From Parabacteroides goldsteinii DSM 19448 = WAL 12034 (GTDB taxonomy: Bacteria > Bacteroidota > Bacteroidia > Bacteroidales > Tannerellaceae): DNA of 64,000 nt. Each line of letters opens with the position of its first letter. Positions within the stretch are counted from its first letter, which is position 1. Location of the stretch: NCBI RefSeq assembly GCF_000969835.1, contig NZ_KQ033914.1, positions 319,909 through 383,908 on the forward strand. The letters run 5' to 3'. The notes under the pieces are model-generated. The model worked only from the letters and a program-made list of their open reading frames with translations. It ran no database searches and was not told the origin of the DNA. Shown piece by piece: positions 46,276 to 55,404 of this stretch. The position numbers and the translations under genes are program-made.

Positions 46276-48045
46276 ATGAAGCGCAACATCGGTATATTTA
46301 TTTTACTGGAATATTTTACCGGAAAGATATATGCAGGGTGCATCTCTGCGATAAATATTTCTCCGGCAATAGGAAGGAATGTGTTTCGTGCTGAAAATTC
46401 TTCCATGCTGGAAAAGCCATTGAATTTTATCGAACATTATGACCTGCTGATATTCAGTCTCTATTTCCTTGCTTCCATCATTGTTGCACTACTTACAATC
46501 ATCTATATCAGGCATATAAAATCGAAGATGCGGACCCGCGAATATAAATTGCTTCTTAAATACCGTGATTTATTCGACAACATGCCTATCCCATATTTGC
46601 GGTGTAAAATCCGGAGCGACAGGGAGGCGCCCGACCTTTTGGTGCTCGATGTTAATAAAGCTTTTAATGAAAAGGTACTGCCGAAAATAGATGTCCTGCA
46701 TAAAAATAGAGAACAACTGGAACGGACTTCATTGGGATCAATGGAGCGGTTTCTGGATATTTCTCAAGAAATATTGATTACGAAAGAAACGCATAGGGGT
46801 GAATATTTGATAAACGGATCTTATTATACAGTTATAATCCGTCTATCGGAAGAAGAAGATGTAGTGGATGTGTTCTTTGTCGATGTGACGAAGCTGAAAA
46901 ATTACCGCGAAAATCTCGAACTGGTGAATTATAAACTGTCGATAGCGATAGAGGCTGCCAATATGGTCTGCTGGTATTATGATATAAAGAATGATATATT
47001 CTCCGTAAAAAAGATGGTGGCCGAATATGATTCGTTGACCGGAAAGACACACCGGAGGCTGGTTGAAGATAAAAAAGTCCCGCTGGAAACGGCTTTGATG
47101 CTGGTGCATACCGATTTCCGTGAGCAGGCGAGGGAGTTGTTCAGGCAATTAATCAGCGGAGAGATATGCAGGGGACATCTCGAATACCAGTTGAGCGATC
47201 TGAATATATATAACGACAAGGAAGTCTCATGGGAAGAGATGCTGGTTGAGGTCGAGTACGACAGCAAAGGGAATGTTATTGCTCTCGACGGTATTTTCAT
47301 GCCTATCACGGAACAAAAACTGCTGGAACAGAGCCTACGTGACGCCCTGGGTGCCGCCGAAGAGGCCAACCGGTTGAAATCCGCCTTCCTGGCGAATATG
47401 AGCCATGAGATACGGACGCCGCTGAATGCGATTATCGGTTTTTCCAATTTGTTGATTAACGTTGAGACAGAAGAGGAAAAGCAGGAGTATATCGGGATTA
47501 TCGAAAGTAACAACGCGCTGCTGCTGAAACTGATTAATGATATTTTCGACCTGGCAATGATTGATGCGGAAACGCTCGACTTTAACGAATCGAGGACTTG
47601 TATAAACCATATTATCGACGAGATTGCGACGTCTGCCCGGATGACGAACAGAAATAAGGATGTGCAGATTATCTCCAGCAAAGGTTTGATGGAATGTTAT
47701 GCTGTCATTGCCAAACACCGTTTGATGCAGGTGCTGACCAATCTGATGAACAACTCCATGAAGTTTACGGAGAAGGGAACTATAACGGTTGGTTATGAAT
47801 ATAACCAAAGGGAGAGCCTGTTGAAGTTTTTTGTCAGGGATACGGGTATCGGCATTCCTAAAAATAAGGTGAAAGATATATTCCATCGTTTCACAAAGCT
47901 GAATACATTTATTCAGGGAAGCGGTTTAGGCCTGAGTATATGTGAAATGATTGTTCATAAGCTAGGTGGTAGGATATGGGTGGATTCGGAAATAGACAGA
48001 GGTACCTGTTTCTGGTTCACCGTACCTTATCAATTTACCGAATAA
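46276..48045 (+). CDS. PAS-domain sensor histidine kinase
   Basis: A 589-residue membrane kinase. A hydrophobic N-terminus and a helix at about residues 55-80 (DLLIFSLYFLASIIVALLTIIYI) anchor it; two PAS-like regions follow (about 90-210 and 215-350, the latter ending in a PAC-like VIALDGIFMPITEQK). The HisKA motif is MSHEIRTPLNAIIGFS (His near 377), and the ATPase has N box NLMNNSMKFTEKG, DTGIGIP and GSGLGLSI. No receiver domain is present and no response regulator is adjacent, so it is an orphan kinase. It could partner the NtrC-type regulator at 42272. Confidence 0.92.
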   Translation: MKRNIGIFILLEYFTGKIYAGCISAINISPAIGRNVFRAENSSMLEKPLNFIEHYDLLIFSLYFLASIIVALLTIIYIRHIKSKMRTREYKLLLKYRDLFDNMPIPYLRCKIRSDREAPDLLVLDVNKAFNEKVLPKIDVLHKNREQLERTSLGSMERFLDISQEILITKETHRGEYLINGSYYTVIIRLSEEEDVVDVFFVDVTKLKNYRENLELVNYKLSIAIEAANMVCWYYDIKNDIFSVKKMVAEYDSLTGKTHRRLVEDKKVPLETALMLVHTDFREQARELFRQLISGEICRGHLEYQLSDLNIYNDKEVSWEEMLVEVEYDSKGNVIALDGIFMPITEQKLLEQSLRDALGAAEEANRLKSAFLANMSHEIRTPLNAIIGFSNLLINVETEEEKQEYIGIIESNNALLLKLINDIFDLAMIDAETLDFNESRTCINHIIDEIATSARMTNRNKDVQIISSKGLMECYAVIAKHRLMQVLTNLMNNSMKFTEKGTITVGYEYNQRESLLKFFVRDTGIGIPKNKVKDIFHRFTKLNTFIQGSGLGLSICEMIVHKLGGRIWVDSEIDRGTCFWFTVPYQFTE

Positions 48046-48131
48046 TATTTTTTTTTGATTTTAAGTTATTAGGTCGTGAGACCTGCTGTAGCCAGATATG
48101 TCGTGAGATATAGGCTACCTTTACTTTTATT

Positions 48132-48169
48132 AAAGCCCCGGGCCCTATACAAGCCGGGGCTTTTTTTTA
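48132..48169 (+). terminator. Intrinsic terminator after PAS kinase
   Basis: AAGCCCCGG pairs with CCGGGGCTT around a 12-nt loop, followed by eight Ts. Upstream, at 48070-48119, two hairpins place the sequence GTCGTGAG in or near their loops (GGTC-GTGA-GACC is one). Confidence 0.9.
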
Positions 48170-48241
48170 TTCTCTCACTCTCTTTTTCATCTTTCCGTTT
48201 TAGTATACTTTACCGTTTTGACAGGCCGACCTTTTCAAAAT

Positions 48242-48342
48242 GGAAGGGTTACCTCTTCCGACGTTATGCTGCGTTTTTCTGATAAGTATTTGTGATACAG
48301 GTTTTAACATGTTGTTGTCTCCGCTTTGGCACGGCTTTGGCA
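48242..48342 (+). promoter_or_regulatory. Sigma-54 promoter of kdp operon with upstream palindrome
   Basis: TGGCACGGCTTTGGCA at 48327-48342 matches the sigma-54 consensus TGGCACG-N4-TTGCW at every position but one, with correct -24/-12 spacing. The start would be near 48353. About 100 bp upstream, GGAAG-N8-CTTCC (48242-48259) is placed where an NtrC-type enhancer site would be expected. No competing TAnnTTTG box was seen between here and kdpF. Confidence 0.75.
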
Positions 48343-48388
48343 TATAGAAGGGCAAAATGATTTGTATAAACGATTAAAAGACAAAGCT

Positions 48389-48490
48389 ATGTTAGAGAAT
48401 GAAATTGTATCATTTATTTTTTTATGTGCGGTAGGTAGCCTTTGCTACTGGTTTTTTTTCAAGTGTGTAGATTGGTTCGAAAAGATTTAA
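48389..48490 (+). CDS. Possible 33-residue membrane peptide before kdpF
   Basis: ATG 48389 to TAA 48490 encodes a peptide with one hydrophobic helix (VSFIFLCAVGSLCYWFFF) and a charged end. It sits between the sigma-54 promoter and kdpF, 16 bp before the kdpF ATG, with a purine-rich AAGGAAGGAGGAGAG stretch between. It may be a KdpF-like or leader peptide; not recognised. Confidence 0.4.
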   Translation: MLENEIVSFIFLCAVGSLCYWFFFKCVDWFEKI

Positions 48491-48506
48491 AGGAAGGAGG
48501 AGAGAT

Positions 48507-48587
48507 ATGTTCGTAGCACTGTTTATACTCTGCCTGGTTATCTTCGGGTATCTGATGTATGTGTTGATTAAGCCCGAAAAGTTTTAA
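48507..48587 (+). CDS. kdpF: K+-transporting ATPase small subunit KdpF
   Basis: A 26-residue single-helix peptide, FVALFILCLVIFGYLMYVL followed by IKPEKF. The ending KPEKF/RPEKF is the KdpF hallmark. KdpF stabilises the KdpABC complex in the membrane. It is too short for usual ORF calling. It lies 21 bp upstream of kdpA, after a purine-rich ribosome-binding stretch. Confidence 0.85.
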   Translation: MFVALFILCLVIFGYLMYVLIKPEKF

Positions 48588-48608
48588 ACAAATAATGATG
48601 GTAAAAAG

Positions 48609-50318
48609 ATGAATACGGAATTATTAGGTAGCATCGCGCAAATAGTACTCATGGTCGTGCTGGCCTACCCGCTGGGGAAGTACATTGCAAAAGTTTATAA
48701 AGGGGAGAAGACCTGCCTGGACTTCATCGCCCCGGTGGAAAGATGGATTTTTAAACTGTGCGGCATCGACCCGAACGTGGAAATGAGTTGGAAGAGCTTC
48801 CTCAAAGCATTGCTGACCATTAACCTGTTTTGGTTTTTCTGGGGAATGTTCCTGCTGTATTTCCAGCAATACCTGCCGTTGAACCCCGACGGCAATGCGA
48901 GCCAGTCGTCGCACCTGTCGTTTAATACCTGTATCAGTTTCATGGTGAACTGTAACTTGCAGCATTACAGCGGCGAGAGCGGGTTGACTTATTTTACACA
49001 GTTGTTTGTCATCATGCTCTTCCAGTTTATTACGGCGGCAACGGGTATGGCGGCCCTGGGAGGAGTATTCAAGGCGATGGCATCGAAATCGACTCATACG
49101 ATCGGTAACTTCTGGAATCTGCTGATGAAGAGTAGTACACGTATCCTGCTGCCGTTGGCGCTGGTGGTTGGTTTTATCCTGATTATAGAAGGTACGCCGA
49201 TGGGATTCGACGGCAAGATGAAGCTGACGACGCTGGAAGGACAGGAACAACTTGTTTCGCAAGGTCCGGCTGCCGCAATCATCCCGATCAAACAATTGGG
49301 AACGAATGGCGGTGGTTACTACGGGGTTAACTCTTCGCATCCGTTGGAAAACCCGACTTACCTGACGAATATGGTGGAATGCTGGTCCATCCTTATCCTG
49401 CCGATGGCGATGGTGTTTGCATTGGGATTCTATCTGAAGCGAAAGAAACTCGCCTATTCGATATTCGGAGTGATGCTGTTTGCCTACCTCGTGAGTGTCG
49501 GCATCAATACATACTATGAAACGAAGGGGAACCCGATGATCTCGGCGATGGGAATCGACCAGCAGGCCGGTGCCATGGAAGGAAAGGAAACCCGCCTCGG
49601 TCCGGCTGCCACCGCTTTATGGAGTTGTACGACGACGGTGACTTCCAACGGTTCGGTGAATGGTATGCACGATAGCACGATGCCGCTGTCGGGGATGATG
49701 GAGATGTTGAATATGCAGATTAATACCTGGTTCGGCGGTGTAGGCGTGGGATTCATGAACTATTACGCTTTCCTGATTATCGCCGTCTTTATCAGCGGGT
49801 TGATGGTCGGGCGCACGCCTGAGTTCCTGGGAAAGAAAGTGGAGGCACGCGAGATGAAGATTGCGACGATTGTGGCGCTGGCTCATCCGTTCGTTATCCT
49901 GATCGGCACGGCGGTGGCATGCTATTATTGGGTATATAATCCGGCCTTTGTGGAGGCGGAAGGAGGGTGGCTGAATAATCCGGGCTTCCACGGGTTCAGC
50001 GAGATGCTTTACGAATATACGTCGGCTTCGGCAAACAACGGGTCGGGATTTGAAGGACTGGGCGATAATACCTATTTCTGGAACTTTACGACTGGTCTGG
50101 CACTGATTATCAGCCGTTATCTTCCTATCGTCGGGCAGGTTGCCATTGCGGGACTGCTGGCACAAAAGAAATATATCCCGGAAAGTGCAGGGACATTGAA
50201 GACAGATACGGCCACATTTGCCGTGATGACGTTCAGCGTAATCTTTATCGTTGCCGCCCTGTCTTTCTTCCCTGCGCTGACGCTGGGGCCGATAGCGGAA
50301 TATTTCTCGATATATTAA
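48609..50318 (+). CDS. kdpA: K+-transporting ATPase subunit KdpA
   Basis: A 569-residue, roughly ten-helix K+ channel-like subunit of the high-affinity Kdp pump. The selectivity-filter-like segments are recognisable: NTCISFMVNCNLQHYSGESGLTYF, GTNGGGYYGVNSSHPLENP and TSASANNGSGFEGL. It binds K+ at micromolar levels and passes it to KdpB. Standard length. It is separated from kdpB by 347 bp containing a repeat insertion, unusual for this operon. Confidence 0.97.
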   Translation: MNTELLGSIAQIVLMVVLAYPLGKYIAKVYKGEKTCLDFIAPVERWIFKLCGIDPNVEMSWKSFLKALLTINLFWFFWGMFLLYFQQYLPLNPDGNASQSSHLSFNTCISFMVNCNLQHYSGESGLTYFTQLFVIMLFQFITAATGMAALGGVFKAMASKSTHTIGNFWNLLMKSSTRILLPLALVVGFILIIEGTPMGFDGKMKLTTLEGQEQLVSQGPAAAIIPIKQLGTNGGGYYGVNSSHPLENPTYLTNMVECWSILILPMAMVFALGFYLKRKKLAYSIFGVMLFAYLVSVGINTYYETKGNPMISAMGIDQQAGAMEGKETRLGPAATALWSCTTTVTSNGSVNGMHDSTMPLSGMMEMLNMQINTWFGGVGVGFMNYYAFLIIAVFISGLMVGRTPEFLGKKVEAREMKIATIVALAHPFVILIGTAVACYYWVYNPAFVEAEGGWLNNPGFHGFSEMLYEYTSASANNGSGFEGLGDNTYFWNFTTGLALIISRYLPIVGQVAIAGLLAQKKYIPESAGTLKTDTATFAVMTFSVIFIVAALSFFPALTLGPIAEYFSIY

Positions 50319-50387
50319 GCACGATTGATTGAATTAATACGTATCACAGTTTATTAAATGATGAATGTTTATTAGTAAAAACTGATT

Positions 50388-50565
50388 GTAACTTTTTCCC
50401 CTCTTGAGAGGGGGCAGGGGGTGTGTCATATCTCAGCCTGTAAACCGGCTTTATCATGCTACCCTCAGTATAAATTAAACTATTTCCATGTTAATGCATT
50501 TTAAGTCTGCTTTATTGATATGTGTTAACACACCCCCTACCCCCTCTCGAGAGGGGAGAAGTTAC
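50388..50565. repeat. Paired inverted GC-rich repeats between kdpA and kdpB
   Basis: Arms at 50388-50426 and 50528-50565 are inverted copies differing at a few bases; each contains its own hairpin (CCCCTCT..GAGAGGGG) and a GGGGGTGTGT block. A single copy is present at 43623-43653. The arrangement resembles a REPIN (two REPs facing each other). No RAYT-type transposase is seen here. Confidence 0.75.
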
Positions 50566-50665
50566 TCCCGGCACTATAAGCATCTAGCTGATATTTTCCG
50601 GTATATGAAATTAACTCTGTCAATAGATATACAATTTATATCGAAACATAAAAAGAACAAGTAAT

Positions 50666-52708
50666 ATGAAAAATAATAAAGCCGCTTCCCTGTTTCCCAG
50701 GGAGCTTGTTATAGAAAGTTTGAAGCAATCATTCGTGAAGCTGAACCCGAAGACGATGTTCAGGAATCCAATCATGTTTATCGTGGAGGTTGTCACGTTC
50801 GTAATGCTCTTTGTCACCATCTGGTCCGCTGCGACGGGCGATCACGCGCAGGGTTCGTTCGGATACAATATGTTGGTTTTCATTGTGCTGTTTGTCACCT
50901 TGCTCTTTGCCAATTTTGCCGAGGCAATAGCCGAAGCACGCGGCAAAGCGCAGGCAGACAGCTTACGGAAAACTCGTGAGGAGACACCTGCCAAACTAAT
51001 CGGTGCGAATGGCAGTATCACGACAGTCAGCAGTTCGCAACTGAAGAAAGGCGATATTTTTATCTGCGAGGCAGGCGATACCATTCCTTCCGACGGTGAG
51101 ATTATCGAAGGACTCGCCTCTATCGACGAAAGTGCCATCACTGGCGAATCGGCGCCGGTTATCCGCGAGGCAGGCGGCGATAAAAGTTCGGTAACGGGCG
51201 GTACGAAAGTTTTGTCTGACCAGATACGTGTGAAAGTGACTACGCAGCCGGGCGAAAGTTTCCTTGATAAGATGATCGCCCTGGTTGAGGGCGCTTCCCG
51301 CCAGAAAACACCTAATGAGATTGCGTTGACCATCCTGCTGGCAGGTTTTACGTTGGTGTTCGTGGTTGTCTGCGGGACATTGAAGCCGATGGCAGACTAT
51401 TCGAATACGCAGATTACGATTGCTGCCTTTATCTCTTTGTTCGTCTGTCTGATTCCGACGACGATCGGCGGACTGCTTTCTGCTATCGGCATCGCCGGCA
51501 TGGACCGTGCCTTGCGTGCAAATGTAATTACCAAATCCGGCAAGGCTGTGGAGACAGCGGGCGATATCGACACGCTGCTACTCGATAAAACAGGAACGAT
51601 CACAATTGGTAACCGCAAAGCAACCCAGTTCTATCCTGTAAAATGGATTGACGAACAGGCATTTGTTCAGGCTTGCCTGATGGCATCCTTATCCGACGAA
51701 ACGCCTGAGGGAAAATCTATCGTAGAACTGGGACGGGAAAAGGGTGTCCGCATCCGCGACCTGAGTACGTCGGGTTCCCGCATGATTAAATTTACGGCGG
51801 AAACGAAATGTTCCGGCGTCGACCTGAAAGACGGAACGCGTATCCGCAAGGGAGCTTTCGATGCCATCCGCCGGATGAGCGAGGCTGCCGGAAATAAATA
51901 TCCGGAAGAAGTAGCCGAACTGGTGGAAAAGATTACAAGCAACGGAGGGACACCGCTGGTCGTTTCGCAGGATGATTTCATCATCGGTGTGATTGAGTTG
52001 CAGGATATTATCAAGCCGGGAATACAGGAACGTTTCGAACGCCTCCGCAAGATGGGTGTCAAGACCGTTATGGTGACAGGCGATAACCCGCTGACTGCAA
52101 AATATATCGCTGAAAAGGCTGGCGTAGACGACTATATTGCCGAAGCCAAGCCGGAAGACAAAATGAACTATATCAAGAAGGAGCAGGAAGCCGGCAAACT
52201 GGTCGCCATGATGGGTGACGGAACGAACGACGCTCCCGCACTGGCTCAGGCAAACGTCGGTGTCGCCATGAACAGCGGTACGCAGGCTGCTAAGGAGGCC
52301 GGAAATATGGTGGACCTCGACAACGACCCAACCAAGCTCATCGAAATCGTTGAAATCGGTAAACAGTTGCTGATGACGCGCGGAACACTGACTACATTCA
52401 GTATCGCGAACGATGTTGCCAAGTATTTTGCCATCGTGCCGGCTTTGTTCATGGTCGCTATCCCGCAGTTGGCAGCATTGAATATCATGCACCTGCATAG
52501 TCCGCAAAGCGCAATACTCAGTGCAGTTATTTTCAATGCGCTCATCATCCCGGCTTTGATTCCGTTGGCATTGCGCGGTGTCGCTTACAAGCCGATCGGG
52601 GCCTCCGCCCTGCTTCGCCGCAACCTGCTCATCTATGGGGTAGGAGGGATAATCGCTCCGTTCGTCGGTATCAAGCTGATCGATTTGGTAGTAAGCATGT
52701 TTATGTAA
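50666..52708 (+). CDS. kdpB: K+-transporting P-type ATPase subunit KdpB
   Basis: A 680-residue P-type ATPase, the energy-coupling subunit of Kdp. The phosphorylation site is DKTGT in [12 protein letters not shown] (about residue 310); the actuator motif is TGES in [11 protein letters not shown]; the nucleotide and hinge motifs are [21 protein letters not shown] and [24 protein letters not shown] hydrolysis drives K+ transfer from KdpA. Standard length and complete. Confidence 0.98.
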   Translation: MKNNKAASLFPRELVIESLKQSFVKLNPKTMFRNPIMFIVEVVTFVMLFVTIWSAATGDHAQGSFGYNMLVFIVLFVTLLFANFAEAIAEARGKAQADSLRKTREETPAKLIGANGSITTVSSSQLKKGDIFICEAGDTIPSDGEIIEGLASIDESAITGESAPVIREAGGDKSSVTGGTKVLSDQIRVKVTTQPGESFLDKMIALVEGASRQKTPNEIALTILLAGFTLVFVVVCGTLKPMADYSNTQITIAAFISLFVCLIPTTIGGLLSAIGIAGMDRALRANVITKSGKAVETAGDIDTLLLDKTGTITIGNRKATQFYPVKWIDEQAFVQACLMASLSDETPEGKSIVELGREKGVRIRDLSTSGSRMIKFTAETKCSGVDLKDGTRIRKGAFDAIRRMSEAAGNKYPEEVAELVEKITSNGGTPLVVSQDDFIIGVIELQDIIKPGIQERFERLRKMGVKTVMVTGDNPLTAKYIAEKAGVDDYIAEAKPEDKMNYIKKEQEAGKLVAMMGDGTNDAPALAQANVGVAMNSGTQAAKEAGNMVDLDNDPTKLIEIVEIGKQLLMTRGTLTTFSIANDVAKYFAIVPALFMVAIPQLAALNIMHLHSPQSAILSAVIFNALIIPALIPLALRGVAYKPIGASALLRRNLLIYGVGGIIAPFVGIKLIDLVVSMFM

Positions 52709-52738
52709 TCATTAATAATAAAATAAAGAAAAACAAGT

Positions 52739-53320
52739 ATGATATCAACTCTTTTCAAATCATTTAAACTGACAATAGCATTCAGTCTGTTGTTTAGTAT
52801 CTGCTACATCTTCGTCTTATGGATTTTTGCACAGGTAGCAGGCCCGAACAAAGGTAACGCCGAAGTTCTTGAACTCAATGGCAAAGTCGTGGGAGCCGCA
52901 AACATAGGCCAGAACTTCACGGAGGACATCTATTTCTGGGGACGCCCCTCTTGTGCAGGCGACGGCTACGACGCTTCTTCTTCCGCCGGAAGCAACAAAG
53001 GCCCTTCCAACGAAGAATACCTTTCAGAAGTCAAAGCCCGCATCGACACCTTCCTCGTTCATCATCCTTATCTGACACGTGAGGAAGTGCCCGCCGAAAT
53101 GGTCACCGCCAGCGCTTCCGGACTCGATCCCGATATCTCCCCGAAAGCCGCCTACGCACAGGTACAACGTGTCGCACAGGCCCGCGGCCTCTCGCCCGAA
53201 AGCGTCATGGCCCTGGTGAATGCTAATACCGAAGGACCATTATTAGGTTTGTTCGGCCCGGAGAAGGTCAATGTCCTGAAATTGAATATCGCTTTGGAAA
53301 AGGCCGAAAAAAATAAATAA
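52739..53320 (+). CDS. kdpC: K+-transporting ATPase subunit KdpC
   Basis: A 193-residue subunit with one N-terminal helix (about 9-34) and a periplasmic domain. The family motifs are IGQNFTEDIYFWGRPS, then DGYDASSSAGSNKGPSN, and the C-terminal LLGLFGPEKVNVLKLN. It stabilises the KdpABC complex. 30 bp after kdpB and in the same operon. Confidence 0.96.
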   Translation: MISTLFKSFKLTIAFSLLFSICYIFVLWIFAQVAGPNKGNAEVLELNGKVVGAANIGQNFTEDIYFWGRPSCAGDGYDASSSAGSNKGPSNEEYLSEVKARIDTFLVHHPYLTREEVPAEMVTASASGLDPDISPKAAYAQVQRVAQARGLSPESVMALVNANTEGPLLGLFGPEKVNVLKLNIALEKAEKNK

Positions 53321-53457
53321 CAATCGTATCGAAATACCAAACGCAGGGTAAAAATCATCAGATAAACGTATTTATGGGTAAATACCTAGGTAAAAACGCA
53401 TAAAAACAAATCTTTATGGGTTAAATCGGCGGCATAGCCTCAAAATAAATATATCGA

Positions 53458-54264
53458 ATGATGAATACCCTGGTAAAAATGCATAAAACAATGAATATAT
53501 CCATAAAACGCATAGTAACGGCGTTTCTGTTACTGTTTTTCACCTCTTTTACATGCGTCATGGCTCAAAAAGACGATATCGGAGCCACATTTACCGTGCA
53601 AGGGGACCTTCTGAGTTCGTATCTTTGGAGAGGGTTCTATCAAACGGGAGCAAGTTTCCAACCGACCCTCGCTTTTAGCGTCGCCGGCTTCTCCCTGACA
53701 GCGTGGGGATCGACCGATTTCGACGGTTATAAATCTTCGGAAGGTGCCGCCAACAAGGAAATAGACCTGACGGCCGCCTATACCTTCGGCAACTCCGGAC
53801 TTACCCTCTCCATCGCCGACCTGTGGTGGGCGGGACAGGGAGCGAACAAATACTTCAACTTCAAAAGCCATGAAACCGCCCATCATTTCGAGGCCGGACT
53901 GGCTTATACGCTTCCCGTGGAGAAATTTCCCCTCTCCGTTGCCTGGTATACGATGTTTGCCGGACAAGACAAGGACGAAGACGGCAATCAGAACTATTCT
54001 TCCTACGTCGAACTCAATTATCCGTTTCGTGTGAAAATGGTCGACCTGACCGCCACCTGCGGCTTCCTTCCCTATACCTCTTACGGAGTTTATACGGGGG
54101 CGAAGACGAACGACGGATTTGCTGTTACCAACGTCGCGCTGAAAGGAAGTACCGCTATAAAGTTCAGCGATTCATTCTCTTTGCCTATATTTGCGCAGGC
54201 TATTTGGAATCCCCGTATGGAAGATGCACATCTGGTCTTTGGCATTTCACTAAGACCGTGGTAA
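53458..54264 (+). CDS. Outer-membrane beta-barrel protein in the kdp operon
   Basis: Up to 268 residues; the ATG at 53491 gives the cleanest signal peptide (IKRIVTAFLLLFFTSFTCVMAQ), so the true start is uncertain among four ATGs. The mature part is a chain of beta strands (FTVQGDLLSSYLWRGFYQTGASFQPTLAFSVAGFSLTAWGSTDF ... VFGISLRPW) ending in Trp, typical of an outer-membrane barrel (TorF-like family at best guess). In the kdp cluster it may admit K+ through the outer membrane. 137 bp separate it from kdpC. Confidence 0.75.
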   Translation: MMNTLVKMHKTMNISIKRIVTAFLLLFFTSFTCVMAQKDDIGATFTVQGDLLSSYLWRGFYQTGASFQPTLAFSVAGFSLTAWGSTDFDGYKSSEGAANKEIDLTAAYTFGNSGLTLSIADLWWAGQGANKYFNFKSHETAHHFEAGLAYTLPVEKFPLSVAWYTMFAGQDKDEDGNQNYSSYVELNYPFRVKMVDLTATCGFLPYTSYGVYTGAKTNDGFAVTNVALKGSTAIKFSDSFSLPIFAQAIWNPRMEDAHLVFGISLRPW

Positions 54265-54281
54265 TCTGAAACAAGCAACTC

Positions 54282-55403
54282 ATGGACAGAGAACAGAGCG
54301 TACAACACTTTTTAGATTTGCTGAAAAAATCCCGCCGCGGAAATTTCAAGATATACATCGGCATGATTGCCGGTGTGGGGAAAACCTACCGTATGTTGCA
54401 GGAGGCGCACGAATTGCTTCGGAGCGGTATCGACGTGCAGGTAGGTTACGTGGAAACACACGGCAGGGTTGAAACGGAGGCGTTGGTCGAAGGTTTGCCT
54501 TTGATACCGCGCCGCCGGTCATTTTATAAGGGGAAAGAAGTGGAGGAGATGGATTTGCAGGCTATCCTGAATATCCATCCGGAGGTCGTGATAGTAGACG
54601 AGCTGGCGCACACCAACATCGAAGGTAGCAAGAACGAAAAGCGCTGGCAGGACGTTTCGGACATTTTGGAGGCGGGCATCAGCGTCATCACCGCCGTCAA
54701 TATCCAGCATCTGGAAGGGTTGAACGAGGACGTGCAGGATATCACCGGCATCGAGATAAAGGAACGCATCCCCGACAGTGTCCTGGAGCAGGCGGACGAG
54801 GTGGTGAATATCGACCTGACAGCCGACGAACTGGTGAAACGCCTGAGAGCCGGAAAAATATACAAGCCGGAAAAGATTCAGACGGCGCTGAACAACTTCT
54901 TTAAGTCCGAAAACATTCTCCAGTTGCGCGAACTTGCCCTGAAAGAGGTTGCGCTACGTGTCGAGAAGAAGGTGGAGAGCGCGGTCCCCGTCAATACAGG
55001 TGTCCGGCATGAAAAATTCCTGGCTTGCATCAGCAGTCAGGAGAAGACGCCGCGAAAGGTCATCCGCAAGGCTGCCCGGCTGGCTACCCGCTACAACACG
55101 AAGTTCTTTGTCCTCTACGTGCAGACGCCCCGCGAAAGTATCGACCGCATCCCGTTGGCAAACCAGCGTTACCTGTCGAATCATTTCAAGCTGGCGGCCG
55201 AACTGGGAGGCGAAATCATACAGGTGCAGTCCAGAAGCATCCCCGACAGTATTATCGAAGTATGCCGCGAAAAGCAGATTTCGACCGTCTGCATCGGGAA
55301 GCCTGCCTTTACGCTTGTTTCCGTGTTCCGTGCTTGTTTTCAATACCGGAAATTGCTGAATAGCTTGTCGCAAATGAATATTGACCTGATAATATTGGCA
55401 TAA
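54282..55403 (+). CDS. kdpD: Truncated KdpD: sensory and USP domains only
   Basis: A 373-residue protein covering just the cytoplasmic N-terminal half of KdpD. The KdpD domain (about 15-225) has Walker A GMIAGVGKTYRML and VDELAHTN, which bind ATP; a universal-stress-like domain follows (about 245-373, ACISSQEKTPRKVIRKAARLATRYN). The four membrane helices and kinase domains of full KdpD (about 890 residues in E. coli) are missing: the frame stops cleanly and a separate kinase begins 1 bp later. It is probably a K+/c-di-AMP-type sensing partner of that kinase. Confidence 0.9.
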   Translation: MDREQSVQHFLDLLKKSRRGNFKIYIGMIAGVGKTYRMLQEAHELLRSGIDVQVGYVETHGRVETEALVEGLPLIPRRRSFYKGKEVEEMDLQAILNIHPEVVIVDELAHTNIEGSKNEKRWQDVSDILEAGISVITAVNIQHLEGLNEDVQDITGIEIKERIPDSVLEQADEVVNIDLTADELVKRLRAGKIYKPEKIQTALNNFFKSENILQLRELALKEVALRVEKKVESAVPVNTGVRHEKFLACISSQEKTPRKVIRKAARLATRYNTKFFVLYVQTPRESIDRIPLANQRYLSNHFKLAAELGGEIIQVQSRSIPDSIIEVCREKQISTVCIGKPAFTLVSVFRACFQYRKLLNSLSQMNIDLIILA

Positions 55404-55404
55404 T

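Noticed and set aside
48046..48388. A K+-sensing or c-di-AMP (ydaO-type) riboswitch before kdp
   Set aside because: I could not find the conserved core, and the region is explained by a terminator and a sigma-54 promoter.
51689..52507. 272-residue minus-strand frame across kdpB
   Set aside because: A shadow of the P-type ATPase sequence with unlikely composition.
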